DNA from: Colwellia sp. 75C3
GTDB taxonomy: Bacteria; Pseudomonadota; Gammaproteobacteria; Enterobacterales; Alteromonadaceae
Assembly (NCBI RefSeq): GCF_002836255.1
Contig: NZ_PJAU01000056.1
Location: 62,001-126,000, forward strand
Reading direction: 5' to 3'
DNA length: 64,000 nt
Shown here: positions 18,901 through 27,145 of the stretch, piece after piece
Numbering within the stretch: position 1 is the first letter of the stretch
Layout: every line of letters begins with the position of its first letter
Program-made: the position numbers and the translations under genes
Notes under the pieces: model-generated
Database searches by the model: none
The model's input: only the letters and a program-made list of their open reading frames with translations
What the model was told of the DNA's origin: nothing

Positions 18901-18929
18901 TAATGCTCTGAATGAAGATCAGAGCATTA
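18901..18929. terminator. Hairpin between convergent ygiQ-like and kinase genes
   Basis: TAATGCTCTG pairs perfectly with CAGAGCATTA across a 9-nt loop. There is no T tract, so it is a possible bidirectional terminator or 3'-end stabiliser rather than a certain one. Confidence 0.55.
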
Positions 18930-18931
18930 CA

Positions 18932-20983
18932 CTAGTTAACTAGCCAAAAGGATATCTTTTCGGCTAATAAGCTTGGGTTAATTGGCTTAGCTAGGTAATC
19001 ATTCATACCTGCGGCTATGCACTTTTCTTGATCGCCTTTCATGGTATTAGCCGTCATAGCAATAATATTAACCTGACTAGTCAGCTGATATTTATCGTCT
19101 GAGCGGATGGCTATCGTTGCCTGATAACCATCCATTTCAGGCATTTGGCAATCCATCAAAACTAACGTATATGGTTGTGTCAGTTGACGTTGCTGCAGTA
19201 GCTCTAAAGCATGTACACCATTTTTAGCCACATCCGCTCGATGCCCCATTTTACGTAATAGTCCCAGTGCAACTTCTTGATTAATTCTATTGTCTTCAAC
19301 TAATAATATTTTCACCTGCTCATTATCACTATCCGCTATCACCTTAGGCTCTATCAGTGATTTTGTAGAACCACTATCTACCGCCTTTGTTACAGATGAA
19401 TAAGTCTGGGTTAATATTTGATGTAGGTTTTTAGCCACAATAGGTTTAGTTAGGGTATAAGGCTGTTCTTGTGTCATTAATGATGTCAACAATGCACTTT
19501 TGCTAGCGCGGGTATTACTCATCAGGGTTAATAAGATAACTTGTGTTTTATTGAGCTGAGACTTTTTGCTATTAACCAAAGAATCAAAAACTTTTTTAAG
19601 TAAAAATTCATCAAGGTTTTCATCAAGTAATAGCACTGAAAAATGGTTCTTTTCAATATTGTCACATAACGATTTAACATCAGTTTTTGCGTCACTAAAT
19701 TCAGCGCTGAGACCCCATAGTTGCAATTGTTTACTCAGTATATCACCACTATTTACGTTCGAGTCAATCACCATTACTGGCTTCTGATTAAACTGTTTGA
19801 GAGGTTTTGTTACTTGCTCTGTTTTGTCTAAAATCAAATTAAAAATAAATTGGCTACCTTGGCCTTGTTCACTTTCAACGTCAATTTCTCCGCCCATCAG
19901 TTGACACAATTGCTTAACAATAGTTAAGCCAAGTCCAGTTCCGCCATACTCTCTGGTCGTAGAAGCATCGACTTGAGTAAAGGCATCAAAGAGATCAGCG
20001 CATTTTTCTCTGGGAATACCTATCCCGGTATCCGCTATATTGACCAAAAGCTTAAGATGAGTTGCATCAACGTCTACCGTTTTAACGGTGATAATTATTT
20101 CACCTTTGTCAGTGAATTTAATGGCATTACTTAGCAAGTTAGTGATTACTTGCTTCAATCGACTCGGATCGCCAATGACAAGCCCTTCAACTGAAACCGT
20201 GCTATCGATAATAACTTCAATATCTTTTTGTTGTGCTTTTATAGCCATGGTTTGCACTGTTTCAGCAATACAGTCGACTAGATTGAAAGCTACTTTCTCT
20301 ATATCAAGTTTACCAGCCTCTATTTTTGAAAAATCTAATATATCGTTGATTAAATGTAATAAGGTTTCAGCGCTTACCGTAGCAAGCTGAGAGAAATGGC
20401 TTTGTGCTTTACTTAACTGAGTATCCGTTAATAAAGTGAGCATACCTAAAACACCGTTAATCGGCGTTCTTATTTCGTGGCTCATATTGGCGAGAAACTG
20501 AGATTTTGATTCGTTAGCAACTTCTGCCTTTTGCCTTTGAATTTTATTATCATCAGCTAGTTTTTGTAACGTTTTCTCTTTCTTAACCATATAAGTTACG
20601 TTATCAATCACTATTTGGCAAAGTTGTTGTGATGACTTGATGGGAATTCTTTTAACACTGATTTGCTGCTGAATTATATATTTCTCTTCGCCAATAAAGT
20701 TCTTTTGGTACAAGGGTAAAGGCGTTGGATTAAAGGTATGGGATAAGCGCGAGGGTAAACCTAATGTTAAAGCAGATTCACAGGCATTGCTTAACCTAGA
20801 ATCCTGATATTGTGGGAAAATATCACCTAGATACTTACCTTCCTGCTCTATTAATTCTAAACCTGAATAATCACTAAGCCATTGATTAAAAAAAACGACA
20901 TTTTGGGATTCATCAATAATAATAATGCCAACTGATAACTGGTTTAAAGCGGAGTATAAAATATCATTCGATAGATAAGCCAT
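18932..20983 (-). CDS. PAS-containing hybrid histidine kinase with two receiver domains
   Basis: A 683-residue signalling kinase with no membrane segment, so probably cytoplasmic. Order: PAS (about 8-135), HisKA with the phospho-His in '[14 protein letters not shown]' (near 167), HATPase (about 275-385, '[11 protein letters not shown]', '[13 protein letters not shown]'), a divergent receiver (about 398-528, still with 'LLLDENLDE'), and a canonical receiver (about 556-675, '[13 protein letters not shown]'). It is the last gene of a CheY/CheC/kinase operon (9 bp gap to cheC). The signal is unknown. BarA/TorS-like hybrid kinases share this layout, but usually with an Hpt domain, which is absent here. 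Confidence 0.92.
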   Translation of the reverse strand: MAYLSNDILYSALNQLSVGIIIIDESQNVVFFNQWLSDYSGLELIEQEGKYLGDIFPQYQDSRLSNACESALTLGLPSRLSHTFNPTPLPLYQKNFIGEEKYIIQQQISVKRIPIKSSQQLCQIVIDNVTYMVKKEKTLQKLADDNKIQRQKAEVANESKSQFLANMSHEIRTPINGVLGMLTLLTDTQLSKAQSHFSQLATVSAETLLHLINDILDFSKIEAGKLDIEKVAFNLVDCIAETVQTMAIKAQQKDIEVIIDSTVSVEGLVIGDPSRLKQVITNLLSNAIKFTDKGEIIITVKTVDVDATHLKLLVNIADTGIGIPREKCADLFDAFTQVDASTTREYGGTGLGLTIVKQLCQLMGGEIDVESEQGQGSQFIFNLILDKTEQVTKPLKQFNQKPVMVIDSNVNSGDILSKQLQLWGLSAEFSDAKTDVKSLCDNIEKNHFSVLLLDENLDEFLLKKVFDSLVNSKKSQLNKTQVILLTLMSNTRASKSALLTSLMTQEQPYTLTKPIVAKNLHQILTQTYSSVTKAVDSGSTKSLIEPKVIADSDNEQVKILLVEDNRINQEVALGLLRKMGHRADVAKNGVHALELLQQRQLTQPYTLVLMDCQMPEMDGYQATIAIRSDDKYQLTSQVNIIAMTANTMKGDQEKCIAAGMNDYLAKPINPSLLAEKISFWLVN

Positions 20984-20992
20984 AACTATCCC

Positions 20993-21616
20993 CTACGCGC
21001 CAGCTTTGTTTGTGATCCCAAAGACAAATTTTCTTACTGACTCTTGAAATACTTCTAATGAGGTAATGTCCATAATAAATGAGATATGTCCGGCAATATG
21101 CTTGCTTGGCAAAGAAAATTTAACTTTAATATACAGCGACCAATCATTATCACTGCTATAAGTGAATATTTTATCAATATTACCCTGTATGAACTCAGGC
21201 ATTTCGATTGATATAGATGATTGCAAAAAATTAATTACAGTACCAAAACATGCATTTAAAATGACATTACCTATTTCCACCAAGGAGTCTTGCTCTAATT
21301 CGGATAAGTCTTCAATCGGTATTTTATTGCCAAGTAATAAACTGACTAACTGTAAGCCATTTTCTTTACTAAACATTAACAACGCTTGACCTTGAAAATC
21401 CCCAGAAAATCGCTGCGTCACGGCACTAATTTCTATGCCTGAATCAAAATCTAGTTTTTGTTTAGCTTCTTTATTCGGTAATATTTCAATTTCAGGAATG
21501 GTTAAATCAACTGTTTGAGAAACCATTTGATTCAAAGAATTAGCTGCACGGCCAATACCAATATTAAAAATTTCGGTTAAAGCATCAATTTCCAGGGGAG
21601 TTAAATTATCTTGCAT
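20993..21616 (-). CDS. CheC-type CheY-P phosphatase
   Basis: A 207-residue protein of the CheC/CheX/FliY family. Both active-site helices are present: 'EIFNIGIGRAANSLNQM' (near residue 15) and 'EIGNVILNACFGTVINFL' (near 114), each with the E-x-x-N pair that attacks CheY phosphate. Having both sites resembles CheC rather than CheX. It lies between a stand-alone receiver protein upstream (29 bp) and a hybrid kinase downstream, so it likely removes phosphate from that receiver. No chemotaxis receptors or flagellar genes are nearby, so this may be a private switch rather than taxis. Confidence 0.87.
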   Translation of the reverse strand: MQDNLTPLEIDALTEIFNIGIGRAANSLNQMVSQTVDLTIPEIEILPNKEAKQKLDFDSGIEISAVTQRFSGDFQGQALLMFSKENGLQLVSLLLGNKIPIEDLSELEQDSLVEIGNVILNACFGTVINFLQSSISIEMPEFIQGNIDKIFTYSSDNDWSLYIKVKFSLPSKHIAGHISFIMDITSLEVFQESVRKFVFGITNKAGA

Positions 21617-21645
21617 ATAGGATTACTCGTGAGTTAAGGATGCGA

Positions 21646-22002
21646 CTAATTATGTAAAAAAGTAGCAATAACCTCTTCATTGACGGGTTTATTCAAAAAA
21701 GTCACGCCAGCAGCTAATGCTTGCTCTCTGATTTCATTTTGAATGTTGGCAGTTAATAACGCAACTTTAGGGATTGTCAGCTTGTCGGCTAATGCACTAA
21801 TCAATTCTAAACCTGTCATACCCGGCATATTGAAATCAATAAAGGCAATATCAATAGCCTTATTTCGCTCAACCCTTTCAAGCGCCTGCTCACCATTACC
21901 AGCCTCAATAATATTCACATCTTGAACATGAGATTCAATAATTGCCTTTATCATCATGCGTGAAACTATGCTGTCATCTACTACTAATATTGTTTTACTC
22001 AT
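21646..22002 (-). CDS. Single-domain CheY-like response regulator
   Basis: A 118-residue receiver domain with no output domain. It has the acidic pair in 'ILVVDDS', the phospho-Asp in 'IAFIDFNMPGMTG' (near residue 57), the switch Thr in 'ALLTAN' and the Lys in 'FLNKPV'. First gene of the operon with the CheC-type phosphatase and hybrid kinase; the three together give phosphorylation, output and removal. Its partner is probably the kinase at 18932, but output must act by protein contact. Confidence 0.92.
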   Translation of the reverse strand: MSKTILVVDDSIVSRMMIKAIIESHVQDVNIIEAGNGEQALERVERNKAIDIAFIDFNMPGMTGLELISALADKLTIPKVALLTANIQNEIREQALAAGVTFLNKPVNEEVIATFLHN

Positions 22003-22147
22003 TGCGCCCCCTAAAAGTTAAACCATAAAACTCATGATTTTGCTAAAAAGCTTATGCAGGGAGTTGCTTTTTATCAAGTAAATCAAAAAAATAGTTACAT
22101 TTATCTTGGTATTAGAATGTATCTAGGGATATGTATTGGATGAAAGA

Positions 22148-22486
22148 TTAGGTAAACCAGACAAAGCATCGATAAAGTATGCTTTTAGTGTTTTCAGCAA
22201 CGAGTGCTCCTACAAGTTCATTAACTTCCTCCGTTAATGATATAGCGACCTTATGCGTTGGGTCGAAAAGTTCTTGCTCACTAATAAAGTCCTTTAATTC
22301 ATTTACTTTGTTATTGATTTTCTCTGTTATCCAAATCGCTTTATCTGAAGATAATTTTACGCCGACCTCTTTCGCCACAGTTAAAAATCGTTCTTGATGA
22401 TATAAGCCAACTAATCTTAACGGCTTGGATGTCATCGCAAAAAATACGAATAAGATTAAATACAAAAACTTCATTATTGCTTTCAT
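22148..22486 (-). CDS. Small hypothetical protein with N-terminal membrane or signal segment
   Basis: A 112-residue protein I do not recognise. Residues 4-20 are strongly hydrophobic ('FLYLILFVFFAMTS') and could be a signal peptide or anchor; the rest is helical and charged ('WITEKINNKVNELKDF'). The ATG at 22486 has GAGGTAG about nine bases upstream. It lies alone, 145 bp from the CheY-like gene, and next to a repeat element. The role is unknown. Confidence 0.55.
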   Translation of the reverse strand: MKAIMKFLYLILFVFFAMTSKPLRLVGLYHQERFLTVAKEVGVKLSSDKAIWITEKINNKVNELKDFISEQELFDPTHKVAISLTEEVNELVGALVAENTKSILYRCFVWFT

Positions 22487-22547
22487 AATACTACCTCGAC
22501 TTTAACGTTATACTGCTAACTTCGTCCCTAAAGTACTATCTTATAAG

Positions 22548-22818
22548 TATATACCCGTTCTTCTTGAAAATGCAGGATTCAGCTGGAATTATAAACGCCT
22601 TTAGACAAGGCATTGATTGAAGAGAATAGTTATTCTATTGTCGAAATCCATAACGTAGTATAAAGCGTCTATAAACCAGCCCTTTGGGGAAAACTGAGCA
22701 AAGCATACCCGTCGTTAAATTTGTTTTTAAGGGAGTAACCCTTAACAAAAAAATGTACCTTGATTATGATTCGCTCAGGTTTCCTGAAACGAACATCTTC
22801 AAGTGGAGCGGGTATATA
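22548..22818. repeat. MITE-like element with terminal inverted repeats
   Basis: A 271-bp element bounded by TATATACCCGTTCTTCTTGA on the left and its imperfect inverse, TCAAGTGGAGCGGGTATATA, on the right; about 21 of 25 end bases match. It has no gene. Inside, at about 22674-22704, is the segment 'ccagccctttggggaaaactg', which is also in the short copy at 1156-1210 on the other strand. Its ends read TATATA, which may reflect a TA target site. It fits a non-autonomous element mobilised in trans, but no transposase was seen in the window. Confidence 0.7.
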
Positions 22819-22934
22819 TGAAATCGTGAGATTTGCTGAGTAGCAATGCTTTACTTGAAGTGCTTAAAAAAATAGATAAACAACAGTCATTTATAATTTA
22901 CGTATATAGACTTTAGATTGTTAAAGGGGGATAT

Positions 22935-22988
22935 ATGAAATGGCTTATACTGAGCGAAAATACACGAGCAACTAACCACCTATATTGA
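22935..22988 (+). CDS. Possible 17-residue small ORF with very strong ribosome-binding site
   Basis: A short frame, MKWLILSENTRATNHLY, starts at an ATG preceded by AAAGGGGG at ideal spacing, among the best Shine-Dalgarno matches in the window. TATAAT at 22892 could be its -10 box. Its end overlaps a 9-bp hairpin (ACCACCTAT with ATAGGTGGT, about 22976-22999). It could be a tiny protein, a leader peptide with no partner, or chance. Confidence 0.25.
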   Translation: MKWLILSENTRATNHLY

Positions 22989-23028
22989 TAATAGGTGGTA
23001 ATTAGTCGCCATTATTCTAAATTTATTA

Positions 23029-23373
23029 CTATTTGATGATGTACGTAATACCGTTTTGATTAATAACTTGAACATCATCACCGCCTTGATAGCGATTAGC
23101 ATCTAGAAAAACAACCTTGTTACCATTGTTATCGACCGTATCACCATCAGCATTAAGTGCTAACACTATACCAACAGTTGCCGCTACCGCTAACCATGTA
23201 TTGTGGTGGCTATGTCTTGGCGCAATTAAAACGCGAGTATGTCTTGGCTTAACAACAATCACTTTCTTGGTCGCTTGATGTTTGTGATATCTACCTGTGT
23301 CATGAGCGCTAGCACCAAAAGAACTCATCACCAAACCCATTGCAACCGAAACCACTATAATTAATTTTTTCAT
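23029..23373 (-). CDS. Small secreted His-rich hypothetical protein
   Basis: A 114-residue exported protein with a clear signal peptide ending 'SFGASA'. The mature N-terminus is rich in His and Lys ('HDTGRYHKHQATKKV', 'RHSHHNTWLAV'), then there is a short hydrophobic stretch and a C-terminal 'GGDDVQVINQNGITYIIK' that resembles RcnB/YXWGXW-type tails. His content hints at metal binding, but this is inference. AAGGG lies upstream of the ATG. It is a lone minus-strand gene. Confidence 0.6.
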   Translation of the reverse strand: MKKLIIVVSVAMGLVMSSFGASAHDTGRYHKHQATKKVIVVKPRHTRVLIAPRHSHHNTWLAVAATVGIVLALNADGDTVDNNGNKVVFLDANRYQGGDDVQVINQNGITYIIK

Positions 23374-23666
23374 GTTTTGTTAACCCTTAAACGTTATTAA
23401 TTTGTTTGAATGTTATTCATTCACTAGGTACACCTAAAGCACAGCAAACATTGCGAGATATGTAATAAGGTGTCATTTATAGGAGTATGATACTGAAGTG
23501 TTCTAAACTGTGCTTTGCATCTTGCGACAAGTACCGTGCAATTAGTGCCAATTCACGTTTTTTGCTTTATTAACTATAAATTTATAATTATTGAAGAGAA
23601 TATCAATTCAAGGGATTATGGTAAGTACCGCATGCTAGCAGAATATATGATTATTAATACGGCTAA

Positions 23667-23690
23667 AAATCCCTCTATAGTGAGGGATTT
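23667..23690 (-). terminator. Terminator of the minus-strand lipoprotein gene
   Basis: AAATCCCTC pairs perfectly with GAGGGATTT across a 6-nt loop; on the minus strand the stem is followed by TT and then AGCC. It lies about 100 bp past the end of the lipoprotein gene at 23792. The rest of 23374-23791 shows no gene; an open frame at 23515-23697 is not supported. Confidence 0.6.
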
Positions 23691-23791
23691 AAAATAATTA
23701 ATTCAGCGAATGCTCTGTATTTAAAAGACTAAAAATGACACCTTAAAAATAACACTCGTATGTTATCGTCTATGAACTACCGACTTGGTTG

Positions 23792-24289
23792 TCAATCTCC
23801 GCAGCCAAGTTCCAAACACTTTTCTGCCGCCTTAATATCCATTTCGTTCATTAAGACTTCCATTAAGATTATCAAGCGTCGTTCCGCATTGCCAAATTTA
23901 TCCATCCCACCATATTCAACGGAATCAAAATCTACACTAGCTAAAACACTGCCATTTTTATCAACTAACTCTAGGTTCGCATAGCGCATATATGACGCCA
24001 TATCCCACCACCAGTTAGCGTTGTATTTAAATAGCACCTGTCCATCTTTAAGCTTCTGCTTGACCCTCACGTTATAATCTGCAACATCATAGTCATTTTC
24101 AAGCATCCAATCAGATAATACATTTTTAACTGACGTCCGTTGCTTGTCGTCATCAATCATGACAATTTGAGTTTTAGCTTGTTTGAATTCATTTGTATTA
24201 AGTTGTTTAACGTTTGACATTCCATTGCCTGAACAGCCACTAAGGGCAATGGATGTAATGACAGCTAAAGCAGCGACTAATTTTTTCAT
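23792..24289 (-). CDS. Hypothetical lipoprotein
   Basis: A 165-residue protein beginning 'MKKLVAALAVITSIALSGCS', a textbook lipoprotein signal with lipobox LSGC, so it is acylated at about Cys19. The mature part ('VLFKYNANWWWDMASYMRYA', 'VDFDSVEYGGMDKFGNAE') matches a pattern of small outer-membrane-associated lipoproteins of unknown role. I chose the ATG at 24289 because it starts the signal; a longer frame upstream has no such fit. It is divergent from ybiT. Confidence 0.7.
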   Translation of the reverse strand: MKKLVAALAVITSIALSGCSGNGMSNVKQLNTNEFKQAKTQIVMIDDDKQRTSVKNVLSDWMLENDYDVADYNVRVKQKLKDGQVLFKYNANWWWDMASYMRYANLELVDKNGSVLASVDFDSVEYGGMDKFGNAERRLIILMEVLMNEMDIKAAEKCLELGCGD

Positions 24290-24537
24290 TTCTATTTGTA
24301 TTCCTGTTTGGGTCGGGGCAATTTTAATCGCGCATTTTGCACTAAGGAAATATAACAAAGTAGCTACAAACGGTTTTATTCTGTAATTTATCAGTTTTCT
24401 ATTAAATTTTATAATTTTCAGGACGTTGCATAAGGGGGGATTTCTAGCTAGATATTTAATTGCTATAGATGGTATTGATTAACCGCTTTAAGTATAATGC
24501 GCCTAATTAGATTCATATATCAACTATCGAGCCACTT

Positions 24538-26130
24538 ATCTTACAAGCAAATAACATAACCCAGCAATTCGGGGCGAAACCTCTTTTTGAAAACATCTCT
24601 CAAAAATTTGGTGGCGGTAATCGTTACGGTTTAATCGGTGCAAATGGTTGTGGTAAATCTACCTTCATGAAGATTCTAGGTGGTGATTTAGAGCAAACAT
24701 CTGGTAACGTTAATCTTGATACCGGTGAACGCTTAGGTAAATTAAGCCAAGACCAGTTCGCTTTTGAAGCTAACAGCGTTATTGATACTGTGATCATGGG
24801 CCATACCGAACTATGGGCAGTAAAAGAAGAGCGTGACCGTATCTATGCTTTGCCTGAAATGAGCGAAGCTGATGGTATGAAAGTCGGCGATTTAGAATCT
24901 GAATACGCTGAAATGGATGGTTACAGTGCTGAAAGTCGTGCAGGTGAATTGTTAATCGGTGTCGGTATTCCAATTGAGCAACATTACGGTTTAATGAGCG
25001 AAATAGCCCCTGGCTTTAAGTTACGTATATTACTTGCTCAGGCACTTTTCTCAAATCCTGATATTTTGTTACTCGATGAGCCAACCAACAACTTGGATAT
25101 TCACACTATCCAGTGGTTAGAAGAAACGTTAAATGAACGTAATTCAACCATGATCATAATCTCGCATGATAGACATTTCCTAAACAGTGTTTGTACGCAT
25201 ATGGCCGATTTAGATTACGGCGAACTATGTGTTTTTCCAGGTAACTACGACGAATACATGTTGGCAGCCACACAAGCAAGAGCCCGTTTATTGTCAGATA
25301 ATGCTAAGAAGAAAGCACAAATTGGTGAACTTCAAGCTTTCGTTGCTCGTTTCTCAGCTAACGCATCAAAAGCAAAACAAGCGACGTCTCGTGCTAAGCG
25401 AATTGATAAAATTCAATTAGATGAAGTAAAACCATCAAGTCGTAGTAATCCGTTTATTCGTTTTGAGCAAGAAAAGAAATTATTCCGTAATGCTTTAGTT
25501 ATTGAAAAATTGAATAAAAGTTTTGAAGATACCCATGTTCTTAAAAACATTTCAGCGTTAATTGAAGTCGGTGAACGTATCGCCATTATCGGTGAAAACG
25601 GTATTGGTAAAACCACGTTATTACGTACGTTAATGAACGAAGTAGCTTACCAACAAGATTCAGGCGAGTTCACTTGGTCTGAAAATGTCAATATCGGCTA
25701 TTACGCACAGGATCATGAATTCGAATTTGAAAATGACATGACCTTATTTGACTGGATGAGCCAATGGCGTCAACCAGAAGATGATGAACAAGCAGTTCGT
25801 GGTTATTTAGGTCGTTTACTTTTCTCTGCTGATGATATTAATAAGTCAGTTAAAGTATTATCTGGTGGTGAAAAAGGCCGTATGTTGTTTGGCAAACTAA
25901 TGATGCACAATCCAAACATATTGTTACTTGATGAACCAACCAACCACATGGATATGGAATCAATTGAATCATTAAATATGGCGTTAGAGCAATACGAAGG
26001 CACACTTTTATTCGTTAGTCACGACAGAGAGTTTGTTTCCACCATTGCTACCCGTATTATTGAAATAACCAAAGACGGCTATATTGATTTTGCTGGTACT
26101 TATGATGAATACTTAGCAAGCCAAGTTTAA
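24538..26130 (+). CDS. ybiT: ABC-F protein YbiT, apparent AUC start codon
   Basis: A 530-residue ABC-F ATPase, exactly the length of E. coli YbiT. ABC-F proteins bind the ribosome E site and act in translation. It has two ATPase cassettes: Walker A 'GANGCGKS' and 'GENGIGKTT', Walker B with '[11 protein letters not shown]' and '[11 protein letters not shown]', and 'LSGGEKGR'. The frame is open from a stop at 24508, and no ATG, GTG or TTG lies between it and Walker A. Alignment with YbiT puts the initiator exactly at ATC 24538, with GAG six bases before it. TATAAT at 24493 gives a very short leader. The first ATG, at 24667, would remove Walker A. Confidence 0.9.
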   Translation: MLQANNITQQFGAKPLFENISQKFGGGNRYGLIGANGCGKSTFMKILGGDLEQTSGNVNLDTGERLGKLSQDQFAFEANSVIDTVIMGHTELWAVKEERDRIYALPEMSEADGMKVGDLESEYAEMDGYSAESRAGELLIGVGIPIEQHYGLMSEIAPGFKLRILLAQALFSNPDILLLDEPTNNLDIHTIQWLEETLNERNSTMIIISHDRHFLNSVCTHMADLDYGELCVFPGNYDEYMLAATQARARLLSDNAKKKAQIGELQAFVARFSANASKAKQATSRAKRIDKIQLDEVKPSSRSNPFIRFEQEKKLFRNALVIEKLNKSFEDTHVLKNISALIEVGERIAIIGENGIGKTTLLRTLMNEVAYQQDSGEFTWSENVNIGYYAQDHEFEFENDMTLFDWMSQWRQPEDDEQAVRGYLGRLLFSADDINKSVKVLSGGEKGRMLFGKLMMHNPNILLLDEPTNHMDMESIESLNMALEQYEGTLLFVSHDREFVSTIATRIIEITKDGYIDFAGTYDEYLASQV

Positions 26131-26156
26131 GTTTAAGTTTAAGTTTAAAATATATA

Positions 26157-26190
26157 ACGGCTATCAATAACCTTTTGATAGCCGTATTTC
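26157..26190 (+). terminator. Terminator after ybiT
   Basis: ACGGCTATCAA pairs with TTGATAGCCGT across a short loop, followed by ATTTCATT. Just before it, from 26124, the gene end runs into a tandem GTTTAA repeat (four copies) so that four TAA stops lie in frame one after another. Confidence 0.85.
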
Positions 26191-26224
26191 ATTGTTTACC
26201 ATTACTCCCTCTTAAGGAATTACC

Positions 26225-27076
26225 TTGCTTAGTTATCGTCACGCTTTTCATGCTGGCAATTTTGCCGATGTACTAAAGCACAGTGTTTTATCACTTGTTT
26301 TAGATTATATGACTCGTAAAGAAAAAGGCTTTCATTATATCGATAGTCACTCTGGGGCTGGCATGTATCAATTGGCCGAAGAATATGCTCAAAAAACAGG
26401 TGAATATAAAGACGGTATTGCCAAAATCATTAATGATGATGATGCACCTGAGTCACTAGAACCTTATTTATCATTGATTAAGAGTCTTAACCTTAATTCA
26501 AACAGTAGTGATGAGCTTGAAGTTTATCCTGGCTCCCCTGGCATAGCTAAAGCCTTTGTACGTCGCCAAGATAGTAGTCATTTATTTGAATTACATCCGA
26601 CAGATATTCAACACTTAGAAGATTTTTGTCAGCGCTGGCGTAAAGTTTTTGTTAAACAAGCTGATGGTTATAAGGGTGTACTTGGTTTAGTACCACCACC
26701 AAGCCGTCGTGGTGTAGTGCTTATTGATCCACCTTACGAACTTAAAGAAGATTATCAAAAAGCAGTTAAGACTATCGTTAAGGCTTATGAAAAGTTTTCT
26801 ACCGGTACTTATATACTTTGGTATCCCGTTGTTAAACGCGAGCTCATTGAGCAAATGAGTTATAACTTCGTTAAGAGTTCGGTCAAGAATGTATTGCAGG
26901 TAGAGTTTTGCCTAGAAAGTGATACAGAAGAGTATGGCATGACAGGTACTGGTTTGTTTATTGTTAATCCGCCATGGCAGTTGTCTCAACAGCTGGAAGA
27001 GATATTACCATATATGAAAACTAAGTTAGGTGATAATGGCTCGAGCTATACGCTAAACCAACTTATTGCTGAGTAG
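26225..27076 (+). CDS. rlmJ: 23S rRNA (adenine2030-N6)-methyltransferase RlmJ
   Basis: A 283-residue SAM-dependent enzyme that makes m6A2030 in 23S rRNA. It opens with the family signature 'LSYRHAFHAGNFADVLKH', has 'YIDSHSGAGMYQL' (SAM loop region) and the catalytic 'LIDPPYELKEDY' (N6-adenine methyltransferase D-P-P-Y). The start is a TTG at 26225 with AAGGA seven bases upstream; E. coli RlmJ begins with the same residues, which supports the TTG. It stands as a single gene. Confidence 0.95.
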   Translation: MLSYRHAFHAGNFADVLKHSVLSLVLDYMTRKEKGFHYIDSHSGAGMYQLAEEYAQKTGEYKDGIAKIINDDDAPESLEPYLSLIKSLNLNSNSSDELEVYPGSPGIAKAFVRRQDSSHLFELHPTDIQHLEDFCQRWRKVFVKQADGYKGVLGLVPPPSRRGVVLIDPPYELKEDYQKAVKTIVKAYEKFSTGTYILWYPVVKRELIEQMSYNFVKSSVKNVLQVEFCLESDTEEYGMTGTGLFIVNPPWQLSQQLEEILPYMKTKLGDNGSSYTLNQLIAE

Positions 27077-27145
27077 AAGTAAGTAAAATAGCGACTAGAC
27101 CGATATGCGTTAAGCCGACTTTAGGTTAATATAAGTAAATGTTGC

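Noticed and set aside
23515-23697. Open frame of 60 codons on the plus strand
   Set aside because: It overlaps a terminator hairpin, has no clear ribosome-binding site and no recognisable protein features.
24497-24559. ATG upstream of ybiT in another frame as a possible start after a frameshift
   Set aside because: The 20-codon frame does not look like the N-terminus of YbiT, while the ATC at 24538 aligns with the known first residue; a sequence error remains possible and is stated in the finding.
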